Notes: generated from the letters alone by a model not told the origin. 64,000 bases of DNA from Myxocyprinus asiaticus (GCF_019703515.2 NC_059388.1:2837479-2901478), one strand, 5' to 3'; positions 12,374-24,029 are shown, counted from the first letter of the stretch. Numbers and translations are program-made.

Positions 12374-13450
12374 GGAGGGACGCGCACAAAATGGCGGACA
12401 TGACTCTCGTGGCGAGGATGTCACGCGAGACTTCCGGCCAGGGAATATGACCGCGAATGTGGGCGGAGAGAAACCAGTCAATGGCGTCTACCAGTTACCG
12501 CGTGTATTCGCTTGTATGATAGCTTAGGGACAAAGCTGGGCTTTAGCATTTAAGCTATCTACGAGCCAAAAATGTGTGTCAGAATGTTTGTGAGGGGTCG
12601 CGTGCATGTATGTGTGTGGTTAGTACGAGAGAGAGAAGTGACGGCCCTAAAGCCGATTTCGCGATCGTGGGAGAGAAAGCAGCTGTTAGTTCATCGCTCG
12701 TAAACAGTCCCGCGTTCTTTGACTCTTTAATGGATGAACTCAGTTTACCTGTCTCACCCGCGATGGCGAAATTGCACAACAGTCCAATTTGGTTGGAGCA
12801 CAATACAGCAAATCAAATTCGTGATAATTAATACCCTGAGTATTAATAATGAGCGGACATGGCAGTCTGTAAACTGTACAAGCAAAAATCTTGAAACACA
12901 AGAATAACACACTATAATATTCTATCTCTGCCCAGACGTAACCTCTTACTTGAATCGCATGAGGACACAGGTAGAATGTGTTTTCCTCCATCAATTAACT
13001 CCGACACGGTTCCTTGAGGCTCGGGTGATGACGGGAGGCCGTTTCCTCGCTCTGTCGGCGGGCGGTACAGCTGTTGATTCTCGGCGGGCTGGTGGAGAAA
13101 TCAGAAATGTCGACTTGATTCAAGATGGAAGAGAAATCTTTAATCTCTTCACTTCTGCAGGCAAACGGGTGAAGATGCAGATTGCTCAGCTGTCTCCTTC
13201 GGATCCGTTAGAGTGTTCGGTGGAACACGGAGTAATCTCAACTTGTCCAGCGAGATGGAGATTGTATGGCCACGGTTTCAATTTGGACGTTACTTCCTTG
13301 TGCCACGAGGTTGCACATGAAAGCAGCGATGAGCTGCGTCTACACAATGCAAACAAAGTTGCTGGAAGCAAATCCCAGAAGCATTTCAGAGGTATTTCAA
13401 CTCCTGATGATGTCATGTTTGAGGGACGTTCTGTTGTGTGCCTCATCCAA
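11480..13450. mobile_element. Unidentified insert within the LTR element
   Basis: Protease homology stops before this segment and integrase homology resumes at about 13490, so roughly 1.95 kb is foreign or highly diverged. It contains many ATCAAAGATAAT-like short repeats (11700-11910), a long TG tract, a CG-richer section (12360-12760 and 12990-13300), and an open frame at 12950-13453 with no recognised domain. On the minus strand an AATAAA-like signal lies near 12150-12165. It could be a solo LTR of another element, perhaps in minus orientation, but I found no clean target duplication. Confidence 0.4.
12282..12371. repeat. TG dinucleotide microsatellite
   Basis: About 90 bases of TG repeats, interrupted twice by GACAG. 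Such tracts are length-polymorphic and can adopt Z-DNA. Confidence 0.95.
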
Positions 13451-13456
13451 TAGGAG

Positions 13457-14410
13457 TTGAGAGATCGATCCTTTAGTGGATCCGCCATTGCGCCCATTAC
13501 TGTTAATCATGGCCCCCTTCGAAAGAATTGGTATAGACCTCGTCGGGCCATTAGAATGGCCAGCATGCGGATATCGGTTTGTATAAGTCCTGGTGGATTA
13601 TGCAACACGGTATCCAGAAGCAGTGCCTTTACGCAACATCTCAGCACGCAGTGTTGCAGAGGCACTCTTCAAAATTGTCTCCCTGGTGGGGATTCCGAAA
13701 GAAATCCTCACCGAACAAGGCAAAACGTTTATGTCACGAACACTACACAAACTTTATGAATTGCTGGGGATTAAATCTATTCGCACCAGCTTTATCACCC
13801 GCAAACTGACGGGCAGGTGGAACTATTTAAGCGCACCCTGAAAAACATGATTCGTAAGTGCATACACGAGGACGCTAGAAACTGGGACAAATGGCTGGAC
13901 CCCCTATTATTTGCAGTCAGGGAGGTCCTGCTAGCCTCCACGGAGTTTTCCCCCTTTGAGCTCCTGTATGGACGTTGGCCCCATGGGGTGCTTGACGTCA
14001 TACGGGAGGCGTGGGAGGAAGGACCTTCCCAGAGCAAAAATTAAATTCAGTATGTCCTTGATCTTTGAGCAAATCTACACACACTGGGACAGTTGTCACA
14101 ACAGAATTTGCTCCAAGCTCAAGAGACACAAAGCCGGCTGTATAATAGGGGTGCCCAGCTACGGGAATTTGCACCGGGAGACCAAGTGCTTGTATTACTC
14201 CCCACATCGAGCTCAAAATTACTCGCCAAGTGGCAAGGACCCTTTGAGGTTACACGGCGAGTCGGGGACCTCGATTATGAAGTTAAACGAATGGATAGAG
14301 GCAGGGCACGTCAAATTTACCACCTCAATCTCCTTAAATTATGGAGAGAGGCGGTCCCCATGTCCATGGCAACAGTAGTCTGGAGGGGGTGGAGCTCGGG
14401 CCAGAGGTGA
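13457..14410 (+). pseudogene. Integrase of the Gmr1-like element, upstream of RT
   Basis: The DDE core begins with FERIGIDLVGPLEWP (first catalytic Asp), continues through LVDYATRYPEA, and has ILTEQGKTF where the family has an LTDQG motif, so the second catalytic Asp is Glu here. A frameshift near 13795 separates this from the segment with the third acidic residue, where QTDGQVELF can be read. The region then runs through SPFELLYGR and a C-terminal chromatin-binding-like barrel with LLAKWQGPFEV and YHLNLLKLW. At least two frame changes are needed. No zinc-binding HHCC region was seen upstream. In most Ty3/Gypsy elements integrase is last; here it precedes RT on the same strand. Confidence 0.8.
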
Positions 14411-14901
14411 AGTTCAAAGCTGATCCATTCTCCCCGGTCCCTTGTGGAGACCACCACTCCCCATTACAGCTCATGGAGGTGGCCAGGTTGCAAAGAGAGT
14501 TTGCAGATGTGTTCTCTCCTCTTCCCAGTCGTACTAACCTCATACAGCACCATATCGAGACCCCCACCGGGCGAACCCGAACACAAGAAAAAGGTGATTC
14601 GGGATGAATTAGAGGCAATGCTTGAGATGGGGGTAATAGAAGAATCGCACAGTGACTGGGCATTCCCAGTTGTTCTTGTGCCTAAGTGTGACGGGTCAGT
14701 CCGGTTCTGTGTTGATTACCGGATAGTCAACACGGTGTCTAAATTTGACATGTACCCAATGTCCCGAATTGATGAACTGCTCGATCGGTTGGGTGCGGCT
14801 CAATTTTATTCGACACTGGATTTAACTAAGGGATATTGGCAGATCCCCTTAACTCCATTATCCCAAGAAAAAACAGCCTTTTTGTTCAGTTTTGTTCATG
14901 G
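14411..14901 (+). pseudogene. Reverse transcriptase N-terminal half of the Gmr1-like element
   Basis: After a spacer, a connecting domain reads LQREFADVFSPLP, and then RT fingers and palm read GVIEESHSDWAFPVVLVPK, GSVRFCVDYRIVN, and ATRIDELLDRLG-like and FYSTLDLTKGYWQIPL motifs. The S-x-L-D-L carries the first catalytic Asp. Homology stops at 14901 after SFVHG, before the YxDD box, so the RT is truncated and RNase H and the 3' LTR are absent. A one-base frame change separates the connecting segment from the RT frame near 14580. Confidence 0.85.
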
Positions 14902-16510
14902 TTAAATTGTTTTATGGTGAAATAATGGGTATACAAAAGCAACATTACACACTCAATGGATTTCCCATTTATTTATCATCAAAGGTGTTTCTTGTCTTCA
15001 AGTTTATTATTTGTTTTAGATCTGCAAATGAAAAGGTTAATTAGGGTTTGACTAAGAAATGCTTGGTGCAGATGTAACCTGACACCAGTACTCGCTCGCA
15101 CTGCAAAGCTTAATAAACAGATCCTATCTGATCATATCCTAATTTTTTATGTCTCGCCTGTTTTCACTTAAGACATACTTGACTGTGTTTACAGACTTTT
15201 TACAGAGTGTGCGTTCCCGCGCTGGAAAAAAAAATGCAGTGTTTTATTTGCTTACTATAAACCGCCCTGTAATAATTAACTTGAATTTATTGCTGCTTAT
15301 TATTTTTATTTATGCAGACTAAAATATCATAAATATCATAAAATAAATAAAAATAATTCCACCTCCCTACTATGAAAGGTGCAGTGGCACACTACATGAT
15401 GTTAGACTTCCAACTTGGAAATTCCTACAAAATATTGCACTCCACTTTTGCCAAAACGCAGAGGCCTGTCGTCACACAAACATTCCAATACCAGAAAGAT
15501 GCACAAACTTGGTAATATATATAAAAATATTACTCTGTGAAGCAAAGGTTCTGCATTACATGATGAAAACACTTGTTTAACAAACATTTGCAAAGACACG
15601 TGTTCTAATCATGCTACATTGTACTCTTTCTATAAGTACCTGTAACGCAAATGTGAGCATTGCAGCATCATTTATAATATGGTTGCTCTGACATGTCTCT
15701 AATAACAGTCTAACACCTGCTAGGCTAACAGTATCGTTCCAATTTTGTTTTCTTATAATATTATGACCATCATGCAATTAAATGCCATTATGATCAAACA
15801 TCAAAGATATCAAATAGAAATATCCCACATCCAAGTTTCATGTAACACAGCATAATGACTAGACTTTCATTTTGATAACAGTTACATCATGGCAACCAAA
15901 AATAAATAAATAAAATAAAATACAATTCCTGCATTAATCTCCAAAACATCACATTTATGTTAGTTTGTCCCTCACACTCTCATTTTCATCCTGTCAAAAA
16001 CCAAATATGGGGCTACTGTGAATAAGGTATATAAGACCATAATGGCTCCCTATTTCTGTGATTAGGTCAATGTAGCTAGTCTTTTAAAAAATAAATTATT
16101 GTATTTATGAATACAATAGTACCATAAATACTTTAAAAACATTATAACAAAACAGTCTCAATACACAAAAGTATAATAGATTTCACCTAAAAGGATAGCC
16201 TTTGTTATAAGATACTAGCATTTTTGTCAATATACCTCAGTTAATGTTACTACTGTAAAATCATAATACATTTTAGTAAGGGAGGGTGAATATTTGTAAA
16301 ACATGATAATTGCACCTTCTATGGGACTGTTGTTGAATTCCTAGATCAATTTGGTAAAGGGAAATTTTTTCCATTACCATAATTTGAATGTGGAAAAATG
16401 TCAGTAATAATATCGATATTTGGCATGCAAATATTGATACAATATCACAAGGACAAATATCACGATACTTTAACATATCAATATTTTTTCCTACCTCTAG
16501 TTGTAAAATA
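14902..16510. other. Unassigned AT-rich DNA
   Basis: After the RT breaks off no retroelement sequence continues. The stretch has no sustained ORF and no repeat ends that I recognise. Confidence 0.35.
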
Positions 16511-17982
16511 AATTCAGCAAAAAAAGAAACGTCCTCTCACTTTCAACTGCTTTTATTTTCAGCAAACTTAACGTGTAAATATTTGGATGAACATAAAAAG
16601 ATTCAACAACTAAGACATAAACTGAACAAGTTTCACAGACATGTGACTAAAAGAAATGGAATAATGTGTCCCTGAACAAAGTAACAGTCAGTACCTGGTG
16701 TGGCCACCAGCTGCATTAAGTACTGCAGTGCATCTCCTCCTCCTGGACTGCACCTGATTTACCAGTTCTTGCTGTGAGATGTTACCCCACTTTTCCACCA
16801 AGGCACTTTGCAAGTTCCCGGATATTTCTGGGGGGAATGGCACTATCCCTCACCCTCCAATCCAATAGGTCCCAGACGTGCTCAATGGGATTGAGATCCA
16901 GGCTCTTCGCTAGCCATGGCAGAACACTGACATTCCTGTCTTGCAGGAAATCACGCACAGAACGAGCAGTATGGCTGGTGGAATTGTCATGCTGGAGGGT
17001 CATGTCAGGATGAGCCTGCAGGAAGGGAACCACATGAGGGAGGAGGATGTCTTCCCTGTAATGCACAGCGTTGAGATTGCCTGCAATGACAAGAAGCTCA
17101 GTCCGATGATGCTGTGACACACCGCCCCAGAACACGACAGACCCTCCACCTCCAAATCGATCTCGCTCCAGAGTACAGGCCTCAGTGTAACGCTCATTCC
17201 TTCGACCATAAACATGAGTCCGACCATCACCCCTGGTGAGACAAAACCGCGACTCGTCAGTGAAGAGCACTTTTTGCCAGTCCTGTCTGGTCCAGCGAAG
17301 GTGGGTTTGTGCCCATAGGCGACATTGTTGCCGGTGATGTCTGGTAAGGACCTGCCTTACAACAGGCCTACATGCCCTTAGTCCAGTCTCTCTCAGCCTA
17401 TTGTGGACAGTCTGAGCACTGACGGAAGGATTGTGTGTTCCTGGTATAACTCGGGCAGTTGTTGTTGCCATCCTGTACCTGTCCGACAGGTGAGATATTC
17501 GGATGTACCGATCCTGTGCAGGTGTTGTTACACGTGGTCTGCCATTGCGAAGATGATCAGCTGTCCATCCTGTCTCCCTGCAGCACCGTCTTAGGCATCT
17601 CACAGTACGGACATTGCAATTTATTGCCCTGGCCACATCTGCAGTCCTCATGCCTCCATGCAGCATGCCTAAGGCACGTTCACGCACATGAGCAGGGACC
17701 CTTGGCATCTTTCTTTTGGTGTTTTTCAGAGTCAGTAGAAAGGTCTCTTTAGTGTCCTAAGTTTTTATAACTGTGACCTTAATTGCCTACCGTCTGTAAG
17801 CTGTTAGTGTCTTAACGACTGTTCCACAGGTGCATGTTCATTAATTGTTTATGGTTCATTGAACAAGCATGGAAAATATTGTTTAAACCCTTTACAATAA
17901 AGATCTGTAAAGTTATTTGGATTTTTACAAAATTATCTTTAAATACAGTGTCCTGAAAAAGGGACGTTTCTTTTTTTGAGTT
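16511..17982 (-). mobile_element. Tc1-like transposon, nearly complete
   Basis: Terminal inverted repeats share the core CAAAAAAAGAAACGTCC (left, 16518 onward; right, inverted, ending at 17982). TA dinucleotides at 16509-16510 and 17983-17984 are the expected Tc1 target duplication, giving an element of about 1.47 kb. It contains one transposase reading frame on the minus strand. The same family is represented by the remnant at 43350-44395. Confidence 0.9.
16688..17708 (-). pseudogene. Tc1-family DD34E transposase, one frameshift from intact
   Basis: The frame opens at 17708 with MPRVPAHVRERALGMLHGGM and a paired-like helix-turn-helix N-terminus (about residues 1-110). The catalytic core follows, with Asp in LFTDESRF, Asp in LQHDNSTSH and Glu in NPIEHVWDLL, with 34 residues between the last two as in Tc1 elements. 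Near 16809 a small frameshift diverts translation to an early stop at 16782. In the neighbouring frame the C-terminus continues to a stop at 16688-16690, ending in GGHTRY as in related transposases. Probable missense changes include WLAKSLDLNP where Tc1 proteins usually have Pro residues. It cut and pasted the element through its inverted repeats and is probably inactive. Confidence 0.9.
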
Positions 17983-18613
17983 TACTTATGGATATCAAGG
18001 AATTCTGGATCGTAGGGAATTATTGCAATGGGGTAAACATTTTCTATGTTTTTTGGTCTTGGATTCTATTACTGACAATTAAATACATTAATTTAAGTGT
18101 GTACATTTTTTAAGAAACATTTCCACTAAAAAGTGCATCTTGTTTTATCAAGATTTATTAGGAACGTCTTCATTAAAAAAATTCAAACAACATTAGGCAG
18201 ATCCCTGTAAGTACAGTGGTAATGCATTCTGTGCAAAATCATCAGAAACTGACGTCACTCAGAATTGACACTTGAGACAGCACACGTTCTGAGCATTGTT
18301 TCATTGAATTGACCAGCGAGTCTTCACATAATGACAAAATATTATACATAATATTTCGATTATGCCCTCTTACTGTACTTACGAGTACTCGAGTAGACAA
18401 AATCACCAAAATGCCCATCTCTAATAAAAAGAAATACTATTATAACAATTGAAAGAGGTGCGACTTCAAAACATTTTTGTAGCTCACTAAAGCAATTTTA
18501 TTTTTTATTCAGTCACTGTATATAAATGTACACAACTTATATAGTATTTGTTCACTCACATTTAACCTATTACCAATCTTTTCTTGATTAAATCAAATAA
18601 ATATTTTAGGACT
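17983..18613. other. Unassigned DNA with a possible miniature-element end
   Basis: Mostly AT-rich and unrecognised. The string GTACTCGAGTAGACAAAATC ending in a GCCCATCTCTAA motif near 18385-18423 looks like one end of a hAT-type miniature element; a partner-like end (AGGGATGGGCACAAGT) occurs at about 41649. Confidence 0.35.
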
Positions 18614-18699
18614 TGTTACATTCCTCCTGACTGCCAGAGATGGTGTAACAGTAATGGATGACCAATACCAACAAAGTCACGAGGAATTGACTCACCAGA

Positions 18700-19704
18700 C
18701 ATCAGGGGTTATCACAGGAGAACAGCTGAGCTTACATCATGGGATGAGGCAACACTGACGTTGTAGAATCTTGCGAAAGTGCATGGGGAGAACCAGGTGG
18801 CCGCAGCACAAATGTCAATGAGGAAAACACCCCTGAAGGCAGCCCATGAAGAGGAGACCACCCTGGTGGAATGGCAAGTGACTGTCTCAGGCAAGGGTCG
18901 TTGAGCCTTCTTGTATGCCATGGTGATAACCTCCACAACCCACCATGACAGCCTCTGTTTGGATAGGGGGGCACCCGTTTTAATGCCCCCCAAAACAGAC
19001 AAACAACTGATTAGATTGTCTCCACTGTACAGTAACCTCTACATAACATCTGAAAGCCTGCACGGGGCACAAGGAAAGAAAATGTCCATCATCATTAGAC
19101 TCGAGCGCTGTTGATTGTAAAGAACACAGCTCAATGGACTGCTTAATGAACTGGTGCAGGAGCACCTTAGGAAGGAAAGTCAGGTTGGGCCAGAGGGTAA
19201 CACCAGTGCCTTCTGGTGCAGGACTGACTCATAGACAATGCATGAAGCTCGCTAACCCTCTCAATGGAAGCAACGGCCAGGAGGAAGGCTGCTTTCAAAG
19301 ACTTCCACTTAAGGTCTGCTTTCTCCAACAGTTCAAAGGGAGGTAGACAAAGAAATTCCAACACCAAAGGTAAGTCCCACACTGGGGAATGGGGAGTGCG
19401 AACAGGATTAAGACGTCTTGCACCCTTAAGAAGCTGCTAATCAAACTGTGGGAATCCAGAGACAAGCCCCCAATGGGTGAGTGGTGTGCAGAAATGGCTG
19501 CCACATAGACCCTCATGGTGGAGGACGCCCTACCACTTTCCAAAAGACCTTGTAGGAAACTCCAATCTGCTGTAACTGTGCAATGCACAGGGTCAAGGTC
19601 ATGACTCTCACACCATGAACGGAAAAGCTTCCAGCGATGAGCATAAAGCAGTCATGTAGAAGTAGCCCTCGCATTGAGAACAGTGTGAACAACTGAGGGC
19701 TCAC
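18700..19704 (-). pseudogene. DIRS tyrosine recombinase (integrase-equivalent)
   Basis: The N-terminal part reads LLESGRASSTMRVYVAAI. The catalytic part reads SIERVSELHALSM (first Arg), TCHSTRVVSSSWAAFRGV (His-x-x-Arg) and, near the end, CTFARFYNV (the nucleophilic Tyr). So the R...HxxR...Y tetrad can be read, but across different frames: a stop interrupts after the LFVCFGGH motif (about 18980) and other frame changes lie near 19290-19390. The family inserts circular DNA without target duplication, using a recombinase rather than a DDE enzyme. Confidence 0.85.
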
Positions 19705-20089
19705 AGTCTGTTAGAAGGGAGTCGATCCAAAGGGCCAAACCCATAACTGCAGATGGCCCAGTTCTGGGTGCCAAATATGGCCGCCCAGCTGGGATAACAG
19801 GTCCTTCCAGGGGGGAAGCTGTCTCAGTCTGCCCACTAATAGAGTTAGAAGTAGGGGAAATCATGGTCTGGACAGCCACCGTGGTGCTACCAGAAGCACC
19901 CTGTGTCTTCCCTGAGCAATTCTGTGAAGTGTCTTCCAAAATAGAGGGATCAGGGGAAAAGCATACAGGAGACAATCTGGCCTGCTGTGCGACAGTGCGT
20001 CTTGTCCCAACAGATTGGACATCTCCATCTGGGCAAACCACTGTGGGCAGTTGGTTGTGCCCTCCAAAGCAAAGAGGTTCACCTCCGCT

Positions 20090-21056
20090 GTACTGAATCC
20101 TGTGGAATACATCTGGGTGAAGCCTCCATTCTACTGGATGCAACCAATTTCTGGACAGAGAATCTGTAGTCTGATTGGCTACCCCTGGCAGGTGGACAGC
20201 CCTCAATGATGCAAAACAGGGAAGTGACCAGGTGAGAATGATGTGAGTGAGCCTTAACAAGCTCCTTGACTTCATGCCCACTTGATGGTTCAGATTAAAA
20301 ACAGTTGAAGTATTGTCTGAATGTACAAGCACATGGCGGCCCGCCAGCACTGGAGAGAAGTACTTCAAGGCCAGAAAAGCTTCATGCATCTCCAGAAGGT
20401 TGATGTGGTTCATAGAATGGGCTTCCAACCACTGGCCACTGATGCCTCTGTGGTTCCAAACTGCACCTCAACCTGTGAGGGATGCATTGGTTGTGAGGGA
20501 TTCCTCTCCTGATGGGAGGAAACAACACCTAATGGAACGCCCGCTAAACAATATGTGCAGCAGTGAGGCACCACAATCAACCGATGACAGGATGGATCCA
20601 GCCGAAGGCTGTTGTTACACATCTGCAGGGGACATAAGTGAAGCAGCCCTAGGGGAATCATGGAAGTGGCTGCCATCAACATCCCAATCAGCCTTAGCAA
20701 AATCCCATACTAAAGGGTCGAGCCCACACGAAATTGAACAAGGAGCTTCAGTATGTCCACTGTCCGGGACTGAGAAAGAGAGGCACACGTCGTGACAGAA
20801 TAGATTGTCATACCGAAGAACGTGATGGACTGTGCCGGAGAAAGAATGCTATTTTTCTATTCACTGAGAGACCCAGCCTGGCAACATGATCCAGCAACCA
20901 CTGAGTGTTGTGCGCAGCTTGAACATTCGTCCAAGCACATAAGAGCCAGTCGACCATGTAGGGTAGGTAGGGCACTAGGGCACTGGACGTTCCCTCGCAA
21001 TGCTTCATCCGGAGACACCACCAAGGCGGTGACCGGCTGTTCAACTTCTGGCACAT
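20090..21056 (-). pseudogene. DIRS reverse transcriptase remnant and RNase H
   Basis: The RT part starts abruptly and contains YLPYMVDWLLC where DIRS RTs have a YLDDWLL active site, so the catalytic Asp-Asp is reduced to Val-Asp. Next come HVARLGLSVNRK and, after frame changes, the RNase H region. This has TTEASVASGW (usually TTDAS, catalytic Asp replaced by Glu), INLLEM, VHSDNTST and NQTTDSLSRN, the E/D/D positions of RNase H. The fingers and most of the palm are missing, joined directly to the gag end. Confidence 0.75.
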
Positions 21057-21197
21057 TTCGCACCCCAGTTGACTCTGCCTCAGCCATAGAAGCTAAGGTA
21101 TGTGCAGTTTTGGATCGCCTCTTGGCCGTCCCTGATCCTTTCAGGGCGCTAGAAAATCCTGCCACAAAGTCTTTACATGCTGGCACAGTAAAAGTAT

Positions 21198-22075
21198 CTA
21201 TAGGTAGAGACTTGCGAAAGAACACATTGGACTGAACAGGATGAGCAGGGCAATCATTAATCCGAGACGAGCCACTGCCATCTGAAGCACTGTCAATGTG
21301 TCATCCACCAGAGGTGGAACAGTCCCTGAAGAATGTCGTGAGCCTTCAGAGCCACCCAAGTCGGATCCAGCTGGCATGTCCAGCGGATCATCAAACCCGG
21401 CAGTTTCAGAGCCAAGGTGCTGCTGAAATTGTGTATCAGAAGTGCACATGGACATAGTGTCAAGGTGGGGGCTATGAGAGGCGGTAACCTCTTTGTTTGA
21501 TAAACGTGATAGAGCATACTCAGTGGAGCCCGTAGTAGCTGTAGAGACCAAGCCAGCTGGTTGAAGGGACTGCACAGTACGTACACAGTACCTCCATATC
21601 TGAGGAAAGGCCATCAACCTTTTTTGACAACAGATGCTCTTCCAAACAACTGCCTTTAGAAGAGGATATATTCTTAGCCAGAGTTGTGCCAGCAGTTGCA
21701 GTGTCACAGTGCTTTTGAGGTCTCTCAAAACCGGTTCCAGCTCTACATGATTAGCTTCCCGGTTGTGGCCCAGATTGGCCAAACACAACTGCCTCTCAGA
21801 CAAAGGCAGCAAGCTATAGTGGGCATGGATCCGTAAGCACTTCACGCAGGTGCTGAAGTCCCAGGCGTGATGGGCAGTGATCATGCACATCATCAGGAAG
21901 GAGACCATTAGGAAAGAGTCTACAATTCAGGGCATAGGCAGGAGAAATTGATCTGTAAGTCATTTCGACTGTCAAGCAGCCCTTTGGATAGAACCACAAG
22001 GAGTGATTGCTATACGCAAATGCACAACCTCCGGATGAACCACAAGGCTCTGTAGAGGAAGGATACCAGAGCAAT
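21198..22075 (-). pseudogene. DIRS gag-like protein remnant
   Basis: Two overlapping frames carry a DDVHDHCPSRLGLQHLREVL segment and then a LLPLSERQLCLANLG segment. His/Cys spacing after a D-D-x-H-D-x-C motif is typical of fish DIRS gag proteins. A frameshift near 21830 separates them. The polypeptide would have packaged the RNA. The assignment rests on position in the element and this motif. Confidence 0.55.
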
Positions 22076-23554
22076 AGTACCGTGTAATTGGCTCAATCAC
22101 ACCCACGAATAGGACCGACAGACGTAAAGAGAAAGAAAAATAAACACGAAATAGCATGAACAATGCGTGATAAACACGAACACGGCAGCTCAAATCCAAT
22201 GGCTCATTAATTCAACAGATAGCAATACACTAACAAAGATACTGGCTAAAGGGGAACCTAGCCCAAAGCGCAGATGACACTCCCCCGGATAGAACCGAGA
22301 GGCACAGTGACACTGACAATATAAAATGAGCTCCGTATGAATAAAAAAATGTCACCGATTGAAGTCTGTAGAAAACAAACTTCACCAAATCAAAACCGTA
22401 TCGTCACAACTTGGGAGGACGAGTCTTTGCTGCTCCGAGAAAAAAGCTGTACTAGATGATGTGATGAACAGTATATGATCTAATCCGAAGGCGAAAAAGT
22501 GAAAGAGGCTGGGTGCCAAGCTACAGTGGTTTATATTCCCTCAGCTCGGCTTACGTCACTACCTGACTTCGTTGGTATACTTTTTTTTTTTTCGACCTAT
22601 CTGGTTGGCTCTGTGATCATCCATTACTGCAACACCATCTCTGGTGGTCAGTAGGAATGTAACAGAACAACTTTCCCTTTCACAAACTTTGCTATTATAA
22701 TCACCTCACTCAGATACTATTATACATTAAAGTGGTAGAAGCCAAATAAACAATTAAACAGATGATGTTTACTGCCAAGTGCATCAAAGTTTTTTATAAA
22801 AACTGGCAATCATCCATAGACACATTTATGGGCAGATAACTGATTATGCTACTATTCGGAGCCGGATGTGACGACACGCGGACTGTGATAAAGGCCTATT
22901 CTAAATATCTCTCTCAGCTGCCCGTATCTTCTAAGACTGAGTTTGGGATCCCTTTTCTGCATGGAAACACAAAACAGGTGCTCCAGAGTTCCAAAGGTCA
23001 ACAGGGTTGGGAGTAGTGTTGTCACAGTACCAAAATTTCAGTAGTCAGTACAGATACCAGCGAAATTTCACGGTTCTCTACCAATTTCGATGCCACAGAA
23101 AAAATGTGCTAATATGATAATGTGCTATTGAACACACTCCTTTAGCCTATTTAAAGTTAAATTTCGAAGTAAATAATACATTATAAGATATGCATGTTTC
23201 CTTCAAGTGTTTCTAACACTTGTTTGTTTTTAAGCAGGGCCCTGCTGAAATCTATTTTATTTTTTCCCAAAATCCTTTTTTCCTTTTATTTTTATATATA
23301 TATTTTTTTTATTATTATTTTTACAGAACTCCATGTTTTAAAGTTTAATTTTATTTCATTATCAAAATGGTGTCTAATAAAAACATTTTCCTTAAACTTT
23401 TAAAAACTTTTCACAATTAAAAAAATAGACCAATTACTTAACAACAAACCATTGCATTTTTTAACAAACTTTTATTCAATACAAAAGCACTCTTGCTTGT
23501 TATATATTGTTTAATTATTGTTATTACAAACATTATTCATTAATCATTATTTAT

Positions 23555-23953
23555 TTATTTATTATTTTTCCCCTTTTCTCCCCATTTTGGAATGCCCAAT
23601 TCCCACTACTTAGTAGGTCCTCTTGGTGCCACGGTTACTCGCCTCAATCCGGGTGGCGGAGGACAAGTCTCAGTTGCCTCCACTTCTGAGACAGTCAATC
23701 CGTGCATCTTACCACGGAGACTCATGCTACTCTCTGCGATCCACACACAACTTACCATGTGCCCCATTGAGAGCGAGAACCACTAATCATGACCACGAGG
23801 AGGTTACCCCATGTGACTCTACCCTCCCTAGTACTCGGGCCAATTTGGTTGCTTAGGAGACCTGGCTGGAGTCACTCGGCACACCCTGTATTCGAACTTG
23901 CAACTCCAGGGGTGGTAGTCAGCGTCAATACTCGCTGAGCTACCCAGGCCCCC
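23555..23953 (-). mobile_element. tRNA-derived SINE (HAmo-like), near full length
   Basis: On the minus strand it begins GGGGGCCTGGGTAGCTCAGC (pol III A box TAGCTCAGCGAG) and has GCAAGTTCGAATAC (B box) about 45 bases on. A conserved body with CTAAGCAACCAAATTGGCCC follows, and the tail is A/T-rich. This layout is a tRNA head plus a unique body. The name HAmo is from memory of cyprinid SINEs and should be checked. A second long copy lies at 32388-32816 and a tail fragment at 8925-9045. It sits inside the hAT element, so it inserted later. Confidence 0.8.
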
Positions 23954-24029
23954 AATATTTATTATTATTAAGATTATTATTATTATTATTTCTACAGTAA
24001 GGATTATATTTTACTATAGAGTTATAATA

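Larger units (their letters stand above)
18614..22664 (-). mobile_element. DIRS-like tyrosine-recombinase retroelement, internally deleted
   Basis: The ends are inverted repeats: TGTTACATTCCTCCTGACTG at 18614 and its inverse counterpart ending in GGAATGTAACA at 22664, matching over about 50 bases with a few changes. Inverted terminal repeats together with a gag, an RT/RNase H and a tyrosine recombinase instead of a DDE integrase define DIRS elements. The order on the minus strand is gag (about 22075-21198), RT/RNase H (21056-20090) and recombinase (19700-18700). At about 4.05 kb it is shorter than full DIRS elements (around 6 kb), and the N-terminal RT is missing. All frames are broken. Confidence 0.85.

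Noticed and set aside
12221..12527. Open frames rich in Val-Cys or His-Thr across 12240-12480 on both strands
   Set aside because: They are translations of the TG microsatellite, with no start context or conserved sequence.
12950..13453. A 167-codon open frame as a possible host gene
   Set aside because: No domain, splice signals or promoter could be recognised, and it lies within a repeat insert; it is kept only as part of that insert.
19863..21235. Plus-strand open frames of 60-160 codons in the DIRS region
   Set aside because: They are shadows of the minus-strand gag, RT and recombinase; no family resemblance was seen in the plus direction.
23896..23953. A tRNA-like sequence with A and B boxes on the minus strand
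   Set aside because: It is the head of a SINE: the acceptor and anticodon arms do not pair well and the SINE body continues directly from it.
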